Positions 25,530 through 33,755 of a DNA stretch of 64,000 nucleotides are shown in pieces. Position numbers and translations under genes: made by a program. The number at the start of each line of letters is the position of its first letter. Positions within the stretch are counted from its first letter, which is position 1. The DNA comes from Halobacillus shinanisalinarum (lineage in GTDB: Bacteria > Bacillota > Bacilli > Bacillales > Halobacillaceae), in contig NZ_CP095074.1 of the NCBI RefSeq assembly GCF_022919835.1, positions 4,256,001 to 4,320,000 of the forward strand, given 5' to 3'. The notes under the pieces were generated by a model. It was not told the DNA's origin and did no database searches. It was given only the letters and a program-made list of their open reading frames with translations.

Positions 25530-27617
25530 ATGAACCTAGAGGCGAATAGAAAGGTTGACAAAAAATTGGTATTTAATATAAAAGATTCTGAACAACGTAA
25601 AGTAAAAACAGAGTTTCCTAGAGAAACGAAAAAGGTAGACCACGTCTGGATTCCAATGTCTGATGGAGCAAAATTGGCCGCAACGATATGGCTGCCAAAG
25701 GACGCCGAAGAGAGTCCAGTCCCCGCCATTTTAGAGTATATCCCTTATCGTAAAAATGATTTTACCGCCATTCGTGATTCAGCCAGGCATCCATATTTTT
25801 CCGGACATGGCTACGCAAGTATTCGTGTTGATATCAGGGGGTCCGGTGATTCAGACGGGATATTATTAGACGAATATTTGAAACAAGAACAAGATGATGC
25901 GCTAGAAGTGCTGGATTGGATAACGGAACAGCCATGGTCAACTGGATCTGTCGGAATGATCGGTAAGTCATGGGGAGGGTTTAGCGGTCTGCAAGTGGCA
26001 GCTAGGAATCACCCGGCTCTCAAAACGATTATCACCCTGTGTTCAACAGATGATCGTTATGCAGATGATGTCCATTACAGAGGCGGGAATATTTTATCCT
26101 CTGATATGTTGTGGTGGGCGTCCACGATGTTTGCTTATAACGCGAGACCACAAGATCCGAATGTTGTCGGTGATAGCTGGAAGGAGAACTGGCTGGATCG
26201 TTTGGAAAATACGCCTCCATTTGTGGAAGAGTGGATGAGACATCAGCGAAGAGACGCGTATTGGAAACATGGCTCGATTTGTGAAGATTATTCTAATATT
26301 CAAATACCCGTATTTGCTGTAAGCGGCTGGCAAGATGGGTACACAAATGCCGTGTTTAGATTGCTTGAAAATCTGCCGAATGAAAGCAAAGGGCTGGTTG
26401 GACCATGGGCCCATGAATATCCTGAAGTCGCCATACCTGAACCTGCTATTGGATTTCTCCAGGAATGTGTGCGGTGGTGGGATCAATGGTTAAAAGGAAA
26501 AGATACAGGGATTATGGAAGAGCCCAAATTGATCTCCTGGATTCAGGATAGTGAATTACCTGCCGTCAATTACCCGGAAAGACCCGGCAAATGGGTAGCG
26601 GATCATACATGGCCATCTAAACATGTTAAAGAAACACCTCTTTGGCTGACCGAAGGAAAATTAACGAATAAAGTAATGGATTCAGAGGAATTTGTTCTTC
26701 CAAGTGTCCAGCAGCATGGATTTTACGCAGGGGTCTTTTGTCCGTTTGGCCAGCCGGGTGATTTGCCATCTGACCAACGTTTAGAAAATGGAAAAGCTGT
26801 TGTATTCACATCAGAACCATTTGAGGAAACGACAGAACTGCTCGGCCACCCTATGTTTCATGCTGAAGTTTCATCAGATCAAGAACAAGCCCTGTTGGCT
26901 GTACGATTGTGCGATAAAGCCCCAACAGGTGAATCGACATTAATTAGTTGGGGAATGTTGAATCTCACGCATAGAAACTCTCATGAATTTCCTGAGCCAT
27001 TGAAGCTTGGTGAAAAATACAACATTTCTGTTCAATTAGATGCCTTAGGACAGCAGATACCAAAAGGCCACCGATTGGAAGTGGCGTTATCACCAACCTA
27101 TTGGCCGCAAGCCTGGCCATCTCCTAAACCGGTTACGTTAACCGTGTACTCAGGCAAAGATACTTTTCTTGAGCTGCCTGTGAGAACGCCTCAAAGTGAG
27201 GATGATTCTTGGGGTAATTTTGATGTGCCTGAGACAGCGAAGGTTATGGATAAGGAAGTCGTTCGAACAGAAAACAGGACACGACATCTGGCCCATGACA
27301 TGATCAATGGGGTATGGAAGCTTGAGGACTTCTCTGATGAAGGGGAAAGGAAATTACCTAGCAATGGTTTGCAATATGGCAGTATCAATATAAACACTTA
27401 TAGCATTAAAGAGAATGACCCGCTGTCTGCCCGTGCAAGTTGTGAATGGGAATTAACGGTCGGCAGAGATGACTGGCGAACGAAATTGAAATGCCTTAGT
27501 GAAATGAGCAGTGATGAAAATCATTTCTATTTAACCAACACGATGACAGCTTTTGAGAATGATAAGGAAATCTTTAAGAAAACGTGGAAAACGGACATTC
27601 CAAGAGATTTTGTATAG
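25530..27617 (+). CDS. CocE/NonD-family (S15-type) hydrolase
   Basis: The 695-residue protein has an alpha/beta-hydrolase domain with the nucleophile Ser in G-K-S-W-G-G (about 151-156), Asp in S-G-W-Q-D-G-Y and His in G-P-W-A-H-E-Y, followed by a C-terminal jelly-roll domain (about 440-600), as in cocaine esterase and Xaa-Pro dipeptidyl-peptidase. No signal peptide is seen, so it is probably cytoplasmic. The start is uncertain: the ATG at 25530 lacks a good ribosome binding site, and TTGACA-16-TATAAA at 25555-25582 could be a promoter inside this N-terminus, with translation starting later. It may act on esters or amides linked to the neighbouring catabolic genes. Confidence 0.82.
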   Translation: MNLEANRKVDKKLVFNIKDSEQRKVKTEFPRETKKVDHVWIPMSDGAKLAATIWLPKDAEESPVPAILEYIPYRKNDFTAIRDSARHPYFSGHGYASIRVDIRGSGDSDGILLDEYLKQEQDDALEVLDWITEQPWSTGSVGMIGKSWGGFSGLQVAARNHPALKTIITLCSTDDRYADDVHYRGGNILSSDMLWWASTMFAYNARPQDPNVVGDSWKENWLDRLENTPPFVEEWMRHQRRDAYWKHGSICEDYSNIQIPVFAVSGWQDGYTNAVFRLLENLPNESKGLVGPWAHEYPEVAIPEPAIGFLQECVRWWDQWLKGKDTGIMEEPKLISWIQDSELPAVNYPERPGKWVADHTWPSKHVKETPLWLTEGKLTNKVMDSEEFVLPSVQQHGFYAGVFCPFGQPGDLPSDQRLENGKAVVFTSEPFEETTELLGHPMFHAEVSSDQEQALLAVRLCDKAPTGESTLISWGMLNLTHRNSHEFPEPLKLGEKYNISVQLDALGQQIPKGHRLEVALSPTYWPQAWPSPKPVTLTVYSGKDTFLELPVRTPQSEDDSWGNFDVPETAKVMDKEVVRTENRTRHLAHDMINGVWKLEDFSDEGERKLPSNGLQYGSININTYSIKENDPLSARASCEWELTVGRDDWRTKLKCLSEMSSDENHFYLTNTMTAFENDKEIFKKTWKTDIPRDFV

Positions 27618-27674
27618 TATAAGAGCGAAGAGGGGTCTAGTTTATACGATGCAATAAGGTTTGGTGTTAGATGA

Positions 27675-27715
27675 TTGGCGCGGTTTCTCAACAAAAGAAG
27701 CCGCGTCATTTTTTT
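27675..27715 (+). terminator. Terminator after the CocE-like gene
   Basis: GGCGCGGTTTCT pairs with AGAAGCCGCGTC around a short loop, followed by eight Ts (27708-27715). Confidence 0.85.
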
Positions 27716-27779
27716 TGAAGAATAATAGTGAGTGCTCTGCTTTATGTTAATTTGGCTAAGCATTGTATATTGTTGTATC

Positions 27780-27878
27780 CTAAAAAGGGTAAAGCTGTTT
27801 ATTTAATTCCTCAGCAATAGCCTTGGGATCTAGCATCGTAATAATGATTGTAATCATGATATCAAATGTTTTTTTCAA
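27780..27878 (-). CDS. Small membrane-type peptide, 32 aa
   Basis: A TTG start at 27878 is preceded by AAAAGGAG at 9 bases spacing, a strong ribosome binding site. The peptide begins M-K-K-T-F-D-I-M-I-T-I-I-I-T-M-L, a short hydrophobic helix, then D-P-K-A-I-A-E-E-L-N-K-Q. It is divergent from yxdJ, and the two share a 133-base upstream region that holds a BceR-type box. No family is recognised. Confidence 0.5.
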   Translation of the reverse strand: MKKTFDIMITIIITMLDPKAIAEELNKQLYPF

Positions 27879-27960
27879 TGAAATGACTCCTTTTCATGAG
27901 CTTTGATCACATTGTATAAGCAAACTAGATAAACAACTATGGAATAATCTTAAGGGGATC

Positions 27961-27974
27961 TTACATCACTGTAA
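27961..27974. promoter_or_regulatory. BceR-type box upstream of yxdJ
   Basis: TTACA-TCAC-TGTAA matches the TNACA-N4-TGTAA site bound by BceR-family response regulators. It lies 37 bases before the yxdJ start. Confidence 0.7.
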
Positions 27975-28011
27975 GGTGCTCTTGAAGTGTTTATACGAAA
28001 GGAAGACAGGT

Positions 28012-28707
28012 ATGCCGAGCATTATGGTTGTAGAAGATAATCATGAATTAAGAGCCCTATTAACGGACTATTTATCCAAATATGGTTATCAGTGTAAAGC
28101 TATTGAGAATTTTCAGGATGTCTTAACAGAATTCCAGGAGACTCAACCTGATCTCGTTTTACTCGATATCAATTTACCGGCTTTTGATGGATTTTATTGG
28201 TGCAGGCAAATAAGAAGGCATTCAAAATGCCCGATCATTTTTATATCGGCCCGAGAAGGAACGATGGACCAGGTGATGGCCATTGAAAATGGAGCGGATG
28301 ATTATATAACAAAGCCGTTTTCCTTTGAAATTGTTACGGCGAAGGTAAAAAGTCAGCTCCGCCGAACGATGGGCGAGTATGCTTTCAAACAGGAGGAGAA
28401 GGCGATTGAATTTGAAGGGTTGACCTATTACCCCGAGAAATTGGAGCTTGAATTTAATGGCCAGACTTGTGAGCTGTCCAAAAAGGAAGCAGCCATGATA
28501 GAGGTTCTATTGGAGCGGGGAGATAAGATCACGAGCCGTGATCGATTGATGGAAAAAATGTGGGATACAGATATGTTTGTTGATGAGAATACACTAAACG
28601 TGTACATATCAAGACTTCGTAAGCTGCTGAAAGATATGGGAATTGTAGATGCCATTGAAACGGTTCGTGGTGCTGGCTACCGAATAAAAAATACGTGGGA
28701 TGGATAA
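28012..28707 (+). CDS. yxdJ: OmpR-family response regulator (YxdJ/BceR-like)
   Basis: The 231-residue protein has a receiver domain with phosphoacceptor Asp52 in L-L-D-I-N-L-P, conserved Asp9 and the K-P-F switch near 103, and a winged-helix DNA-binding domain (about 130-228) ending in R-G-A-G-Y-R. It would activate peptide-antibiotic detoxification genes when phosphorylated by the kinase YxdK. The ATG at 28012 follows AAAGGAAG; upstream in-frame codons lack a site. The order RR, HK, ABC ATPase, permease, YxeA equals the B. subtilis yxdJKLM-yxeA locus. Confidence 0.88.
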   Translation: MPSIMVVEDNHELRALLTDYLSKYGYQCKAIENFQDVLTEFQETQPDLVLLDINLPAFDGFYWCRQIRRHSKCPIIFISAREGTMDQVMAIENGADDYITKPFSFEIVTAKVKSQLRRTMGEYAFKQEEKAIEFEGLTYYPEKLELEFNGQTCELSKKEAAMIEVLLERGDKITSRDRLMEKMWDTDMFVDENTLNVYISRLRKLLKDMGIVDAIETVRGAGYRIKNTWDG

Positions 28708-28709
28708 AC

Positions 28710-29687
28710 ATGAAACTATTTTTACGGAGTCACTCGGCTTTAGGTTTAACCGTTATAGCGCAAGGCGTGTTTACATGGATCTATTTATGGTTTCTCGGAT
28801 TTCAAGGCTGGGAGCATGTGCTTTACGTGATTTTGATGCAAGGCCTGTTTATCTTCGGCTACCTTTCCTATCGCTGGATGGAGGAGTATAAACTATATAA
28901 TTGGATTGAATCTGAAGAGGATGGAACGAGAGTAATTCCAAGCTTAGGCAACAGTTTTTTCTCAAAAGCACTGCAACAAAGAATACGTGCTGGGAAGGAA
29001 GCAGCTGATAGGAAGATTATTGAAAGTGAGGCGGCTGTTAAAGAAAGAGCCACCTTTATGAATCAATGGGTCCATCAAATGAAAACACCCATCTCTGTCA
29101 TTCAGTTAATGATTAAAGATTATGATGACCCTGTGTTTCAGGATATTCGGAAAGAGATCTTCCGTCTTGAAGAAGGGTTAAAAACCGTGCTTTATTCATC
29201 AAGGTTATCTTTGTTTGAAAAAGATTATTTTATTGAGTCTTTTGCGATTCAGCCATTTATGCAAAATCTTATTAAAGAAAATAAACGGCTGTTTTTCCAG
29301 TTTGGGGTGTATCCGAATATCGTGATGGAACAGGAAGAGTTGTCGATTACTTCTGATCAAAAGTGGCTCAAGTTCGTGATCGAGCAACTCCTATCAAATG
29401 CCGTCAAGTATTCCACTGAAAAATCGGATAAGCTGGATATTAAGGTTGAGAAACAAAGCGATCATGTGAGGTTAACGATCACGGACCATGGAATTGGCAT
29501 CCCTGATCAGGATCGAAGAAGGGTATTCGAACCTTATTTTACAGGTGTAAACGGAAGGAAGTATCATGAGTCAACTGGCATGGGGCTGTATCTTGTCAAA
29601 GAAATTCTAAGTAAGTTGTCCCACGAATTTTCGATGGAAACGAAAGTGGATGAAGGAACGTCCTTTTGCATTTATTTTGAAGTGTGA
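28710..29687 (+). CDS. yxdK: Intramembrane-sensing histidine kinase (YxdK/BceS-like)
   Basis: The 325-residue kinase has two N-terminal transmembrane helices (about 9-30 and 35-54) with almost no outer loop, as in BceS-type kinases that sense through their ABC transporter. His122 in H-Q-M-K-T-P-I-S-V is the phosphorylation site. The ATPase domain has the N box (L-L-S-N-A-V-K-Y), D-H-G-I-G-I and G-M-G-L-Y-L-V-K. The ATG at 28710 starts 2 bases after the yxdJ stop. It is separated from the transporter genes by about 630 bases containing repeats and a second box. Confidence 0.87.
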   Translation: MKLFLRSHSALGLTVIAQGVFTWIYLWFLGFQGWEHVLYVILMQGLFIFGYLSYRWMEEYKLYNWIESEEDGTRVIPSLGNSFFSKALQQRIRAGKEAADRKIIESEAAVKERATFMNQWVHQMKTPISVIQLMIKDYDDPVFQDIRKEIFRLEEGLKTVLYSSRLSLFEKDYFIESFAIQPFMQNLIKENKRLFFQFGVYPNIVMEQEELSITSDQKWLKFVIEQLLSNAVKYSTEKSDKLDIKVEKQSDHVRLTITDHGIGIPDQDRRRVFEPYFTGVNGRKYHESTGMGLYLVKEILSKLSHEFSMETKVDEGTSFCIYFEV

Positions 29688-29701
29688 AGGAACCATAGGA
29701 T

Positions 29702-29738
29702 GAAGGCCTTGCTGTTGGTACAGGAAGGCTTTTTGTTG
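29702..29738 (+). terminator. Probable terminator after yxdK
   Basis: AAGGCCTT pairs with AAGGCTT with one mismatch around a loop of about 14 bases, followed by TTTTTG. It separates yxdJK from the transporter genes. Confidence 0.5.
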
Positions 29739-29804
29739 TTTAACGTAACTATACAATCAAAGGTTACGTTGAATTTGGCCACATCCATCTCCAGTGTACA
29801 AGAC

Positions 29805-29872
29805 ACACGAGACTAGTCATCACCTCCGCGGCCCCACAGGGAGTCTCGCGGTATCCCCCGCGGTATCCCAGA
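29805..29872. repeat. GC-rich intergenic repeat
   Basis: GAGACT (29809-29814) and AGTCTC (29842-29847) form an inverted repeat enclosing CTCCGCGGCCCCACAGGGAG. GCGGTATCCC then occurs twice (29848-29857, 29860-29869). The composition contrasts with the AT-rich surroundings and resembles GC-rich dispersed repeats common between genes in Bacillaceae. Confidence 0.45.
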
Positions 29873-30195
29873 CCCTATTACTTTAATAAGAAGAATGAAA
29901 CCATCATTCAAAAACGTCAGGGAGCTTCTGTAAATAGCTCTGTACTATTTATTTGAGCGATCCTTCCAGCCACCTAAAATAAATCGGTTGTCGATTGGTT
30001 CCGAAGTAAATCTTATGGTAAAGGGGTGGAGCGAACCGTTTCCCGGATCCCCCTTATACACACTAAAGTCTCGGAATCGAGTCATCCAGATTTCTGTCCG
30101 ATTGTGGAAGGTCTTCAGTCAGTTTCCGTATAGAACGTTATACTAAAGAAAGCAGTTTTTTTGAGATAAAGAACTTGATTTCTAATAGAACAATA
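29873..30195. other. Gap between yxdK and yxdL with no recognised gene
   Basis: No ORF of note or known element was found here. Base composition is mixed and may represent decayed mobile DNA inserted between the two halves of the module. Confidence 0.35.
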
Positions 30196-30221
30196 GGGGA
30201 CGCCCTGCGCTTTTGTTCTTT
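30196..30221. repeat. Short imperfect repeat, copy B
   Basis: GGGGACGCC-(5)-GCTTTTGTT resembles the stretch at 17986. It ends right at the BceR-type box. Confidence 0.35.
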
Positions 30222-30222
30222 C

Positions 30223-30236
30223 TTACAAAAGTGTAA
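30223..30236. promoter_or_regulatory. BceR-type box upstream of yxdL
   Basis: TTACA-AAAG-TGTAA fits TNACA-N4-TGTAA and is 82 bases before the yxdL start. It suggests YxdJ activates the transporter operon. Confidence 0.72.
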
Positions 30237-30318
30237 GGTCCATGTAAGGCTATGCTATCGTAAAGATCCTACATTCTTTTTACAATAAAGACACAGTCAT
30301 TCAAGGAGGTTTCAATAA

Positions 30319-31091
30319 ATGGAACATGTGCTTAAAGTGAATCAGCTTAACAAAATTTATGACGGGAAAAATCCGTTTCAAGCCTTAACCAATATAACCC
30401 TGGACGTAGAACCGGGGAGTTTGTCGGAGTGATGGGACCATCAGGGTCAGGTAAGACAACATTTTTAAATCTTATTTCAACCATTGACCGCCCAACGTCA
30501 GGAGAGGTGATCATCAACGGTCAGCAGCCGCATCAATTAAAAAAAGAAAAGCTGGCCAAGTTCAGAAGGCGTGAATTGGGATTCGTTTTTCAAGATTTTA
30601 ATTTGCTCGATACACTGACGCTAGAAGAAAACATTATGCTGCCCTTAGTGTTGGAGAAGGAGAAACCTTCCGTTATGGAAGAAAAATTAAGTATGATCGC
30701 TAAAAAACTTGAGATTGACAAGATCTTAAAAAAGAGGACGTTCGAAGTATCAGGAGGACAAATGCAGCGTGCCGCCATTGCGAGGGCAATTATTCATAAT
30801 CCGGCCTTGCTGCTTGCGGATGAACCGACAGGAAATTTAGACTCAAAATCTTCTAAAGCCGTTTTGGAAGCGATGCTGGATATTAATCGACGAGAGCAAA
30901 CAACGATGTTCATGGTGACACATGATCCGTTGGCCGCAAGCTACTGCCACCGTGTCGTATTTATTAAAGATGGTGAGCTATACAATGAAATATATATGGG
31001 AGATAACAGGAAGGTGTTCTTCCAGCAAATTATCGATGTCTTATCGATGCTTGGAGGGAATGCTGATGAACTTTTATCAACTCGCGATTAA
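30319..31091 (+). pseudogene. yxdL: BceA-type ABC transporter ATP-binding protein, frameshifted
   Basis: The start ATG at 30319 follows AAGGAGG. The first 33 codons (ending D-V-E-P-G) are in one frame; family members continue E-F-V-G-V-M-G-P-S-G-S-G-K-T, which runs in another frame from about 30418. One G lost from the run at 30414-30417 accounts for this. The rest is complete: Walker A (G-P-S-G-S-G-K-T), Q-loop (F-V-F-Q-D-F-N), signature V-S-G-G-Q and Walker B (L-L-L-A-D-E-P-T). With YxdM it forms a peptide-antibiotic detoxification and sensing transporter. A sequencing error in the homopolymer is likely. Confidence 0.87.
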
Positions 31092-32937
31092 AAATGTTAC
31101 TCGGAATTTGCGTGCTTACTTGGCTTTTTATTTGAGTAGTTCGTTTGCTGTGATGATCTTTTACCTGTTTGCCATGTTTATCTTTCATCCAGCTTTAGAA
31201 GAGGGTTATATGAACAATATTGCTCAGAAGGGCATGGCAGCAGCCGAATGGATTATTTTTGTCTTTTCGATTTTATTTGTTCTCTATTCTGTTAGCGCCT
31301 TTTTGCATACACGAAAACGAGAGTTTGGAGTGTTGACGATAACAGGAACATCACCACGGCAGTTACGAGTTTTATTAACGGTTGAAAATATGCTGATTGG
31401 CCTTTCCTCCATCGTTTCGGGAATTGCTGGTGGAACAATTTTAGCTAAGTTGTTCTTTGCAGCGGGCGGGTATGTCCTTGATATGGAGCCGTTATCATTA
31501 TATTTCCCGGGAAAAGCGATGGGGCTCACAGCTGCCGTTTTCTTGTTACTCTTTTTCATCATTTCTCAATTCATTCTTTTCTTTATAAAATCTGAGAAAA
31601 CTGTTGCTCTGTTGAAAGGAGCGAAGACGCCTAAAGGGGAACCGAAGCCGTCCATATTGTTGTCTATCATCGCGTTAGGATTCTTAAGTACAGGTTATGG
31701 CATGGCTTTAACAGCTGAAATAAATTTGCCGAACGCGGTGATTATTTTGATCACAACTGTGATTGGCACGTTTTTCTTTTTTAGTCAATTGAGCATTTGG
31801 ATAGTAAAGCTTTTGAAAAAGAATAAACGCTTTTACTTAAAAGGCTTTCATCTCTTATCTATTTCCGATTTAACCTATCGTTTAAAAGACAATGCGAGAT
31901 TGTTTTTTATTGTCAGCATTGTCTCAGCGGTAGCTTTTACGGCAACTGGAGTTTTGACCGTTTATCAAACAAATCTGCATGCGGAACGTACCCAATATGA
32001 AATCGAATATCTCTCTTCACCTGATAATGAGGAAGAGGCGGCACACATCGATTCGATTGAAAAAAGTCTGAAGGAAAATGGTTTTGCTTTTACAACCGAT
32101 GAAATCGAGACGATCGAGGCACGGTATGAAAAAGAAGATGGATCAGCACCGCCCGTATTAATTTTCTCTCAGGAGCAATTTTCAACACTGCAGCCTTCTG
32201 TTCAAGAAGAATCAATCGAGGCTGGCCAGGCTATTTTTTACAAGGATAACCGTGGGGTTTTGAGCAAAGAGGATATCCCTGCAAACCTGGATTTTATGGA
32301 CACATCCAGTTCGATTGAGGTGAAAAAGGTCGAGTCCTCCGTGTTATCAATTTCCAGCACGATGGTCGTGAATGAGGAAACGTTTCAGAAATTAAGGACA
32401 TCACTCGAGCCTTCCACACTATATGGATATAATTATCAAAATTGGAAGGACAGTGTGGCGATTACTCAACAATTAAAGCGTCAATTGTTCGGTGATTATT
32501 CAAACATCAATTTTGACTTTTCTGCTAAGGCCGTTACGTATTTTATAACCGTACAGCTTCCCAGTCTAAGCTTATTTATCGGTTTATTTGTAGCGATTGT
32601 TTTCTTCTTAGCAGCAGGCAGTTTCTTGTACTTCCGTTTGTTTACGGATTTAGAAGCGGAACGCGAAAAGTACAAAGCCTTATCTAAAATTGGGTTAACT
32701 GAACGTGAGATGAAGCGAAGTGCCACATGGCAATTAGGGATTTTATTTTTTATGCCTTTTCTCGTGGCTACTGTTCATACAGGGTTTGCCTTAATGGTGT
32801 TAGAGAGGGAAGGCTTCTTCAATGTTTTCGCTCCATCTGTTATGACGATCCTTGGATTTCTAGTCTTACAGATTGTCTATTTTATCGTGGTTCGATTTAG
32901 TTATATAAAAAAATTAACGGCATCCATCACGGATTAG
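31066..32937 (+). CDS. yxdM: BceB-type ABC transporter permease
   Basis: The 623-residue permease has the BceB layout: one helix near residue 20-40, groups of FtsX-like helices (about 60-90, 100-300), a large outer domain of about 200 residues (about 320-495) and three final helices (about 500-620). The outer domain recognises peptide antibiotics and signals to the partner kinase. The ATG at 31066 follows TTGGAGGGA and overlaps the end of yxdL by 26 bases. A longer reading frame upstream is just an extension into yxdL. Confidence 0.87.
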   Translation: MNFYQLAIKNVTRNLRAYLAFYLSSSFAVMIFYLFAMFIFHPALEEGYMNNIAQKGMAAAEWIIFVFSILFVLYSVSAFLHTRKREFGVLTITGTSPRQLRVLLTVENMLIGLSSIVSGIAGGTILAKLFFAAGGYVLDMEPLSLYFPGKAMGLTAAVFLLLFFIISQFILFFIKSEKTVALLKGAKTPKGEPKPSILLSIIALGFLSTGYGMALTAEINLPNAVIILITTVIGTFFFFSQLSIWIVKLLKKNKRFYLKGFHLLSISDLTYRLKDNARLFFIVSIVSAVAFTATGVLTVYQTNLHAERTQYEIEYLSSPDNEEEAAHIDSIEKSLKENGFAFTTDEIETIEARYEKEDGSAPPVLIFSQEQFSTLQPSVQEESIEAGQAIFYKDNRGVLSKEDIPANLDFMDTSSSIEVKKVESSVLSISSTMVVNEETFQKLRTSLEPSTLYGYNYQNWKDSVAITQQLKRQLFGDYSNINFDFSAKAVTYFITVQLPSLSLFIGLFVAIVFFLAAGSFLYFRLFTDLEAEREKYKALSKIGLTEREMKRSATWQLGILFFMPFLVATVHTGFALMVLEREGFFNVFAPSVMTILGFLVLQIVYFIVVRFSYIKKLTASITD

Positions 32938-32950
32938 AAGGGGAGAGAAA

Positions 32951-33295
32951 ATGAAAAAATTAATAGGAATAGTGGTCTTGTTGGCCATTTTGGTTGGGGG
33001 ATTTATGGCATTGCCAAATGAAGTAACAGATCGCTTGAATCCACTCGTTCCGAAAGAAGAGGTTTTTGTACAAATTAATGAACCTGGAAACCCGAAAAAC
33101 CCTGGCGGATATGATTATACACTAACTGGTTTTAACGCAGATGGAGAAAAACGAGAAGTAACCTTTTATGCAGGGAAGGAGCTTCGAAAGGACGCCTTTT
33201 TAAAAGTGTACGTCAAGGGAAGTTATGTGGAAACGTGGGAGGAAGTTCAGCCAGTCGCATTACCTGTGAAAGCCCGGGAGAAAATTTCGAAGTAA
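32951..33295 (+). CDS. yxeA: YxeA-family small secreted or anchored protein
   Basis: The 114-residue protein starts with a lysine-led hydrophobic segment (about 5-21), a signal peptide or anchor, followed by a YxeA-like domain with G-Y-D-Y-T-L-T-G-F, Y-A-G-K-E-L-R-K-D-A-F-L-K-V and a V-x-x-W-E-E-V segment. YxeA members accompany YxdLM-type transporters; their role is not settled. It begins 13 bases after yxdM with GGGGAGAG as binding site. Confidence 0.85.
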   Translation: MKKLIGIVVLLAILVGGFMALPNEVTDRLNPLVPKEEVFVQINEPGNPKNPGGYDYTLTGFNADGEKREVTFYAGKELRKDAFLKVYVKGSYVETWEEVQPVALPVKAREKISK

Positions 33296-33306
33296 ATCAT
33301 GACAAA

Positions 33307-33335
33307 AACAACCTCCTGATGTGAGGTTGTTTTTC
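33307..33335 (+). terminator. Terminator of yxdLM-yxeA
   Basis: AACAACCTC (33307-33315) pairs with GAGGTTGTT (33323-33331), followed by TTTT. It may serve the convergent small gene too. Confidence 0.85.
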
Positions 33336-33341
33336 GTTCAT

Positions 33342-33551
33342 TTATAAGCTCTGATTATTTTCATTTCTTTCGCTGTTTTTTAATAACAACACCGTCTTAC
33401 GTACATAAACAAATGCCAAACACCCGAATCCGATCACAAGTAGACCGCACAGCACCACCCATGCCCCATTCAGTAACTGGGGGACAAATAGAGTGAGGAG
33501 CGTTAACAATATTGCTGCGATCATGAAGGCGGATAACAATCGGACGACCAT
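33342..33551 (-). CDS. Small membrane protein, 69 aa
   Basis: Two transmembrane helices (about 5-25 and 31-51) are followed by a charged, Asn-rich tail. GGAGGG is correctly placed before the ATG. No family is recognised. It converges on yxeA and stands alone. Confidence 0.6.
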   Translation of the reverse strand: MVVRLLSAFMIAAILLTLLTLFVPQLLNGAWVVLCGLLVIGFGCLAFVYVRKTVLLLKNSERNENNQSL

Positions 33552-33718
33552 AAGGATCCCTCCAAGCCTTGATAAACTGAATATATTATAACGCTTCTGG
33601 GGTGTTTTGTCGAAGCGGAAGGAAGAATTACTATGCTCTCAAGAGGCAGGTACTCGATCACATAAATCTTTTTAAAAGGTGGTTTAAGTTTCCTGTATAC
33701 ATCTAAAGGCTTATTGCA

Positions 33719-33738
33719 TATAATAGGAACAAATGTTC
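33719..33738 (+). promoter_or_regulatory. SOS (LexA) box at the uvrX-like promoter
   Basis: TATAAT (33719-33724) is directly followed by GAAC-AAAT-GTTCG (33727-33739), which matches the Bacillus LexA box CGAAC-N4-GTTCG except for its first base. Placement over the start site fits LexA repression. Confidence 0.65.
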
Positions 33739-33755
33739 GTGGTAAGGTGAGGGAA

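Noticed and set aside
30922..31065. Long N-terminal extension of the yxdM permease
   Set aside because: The extra codons lie in another frame of yxdL; the ATG at 31066 has a strong ribosome binding site and matches the family start.
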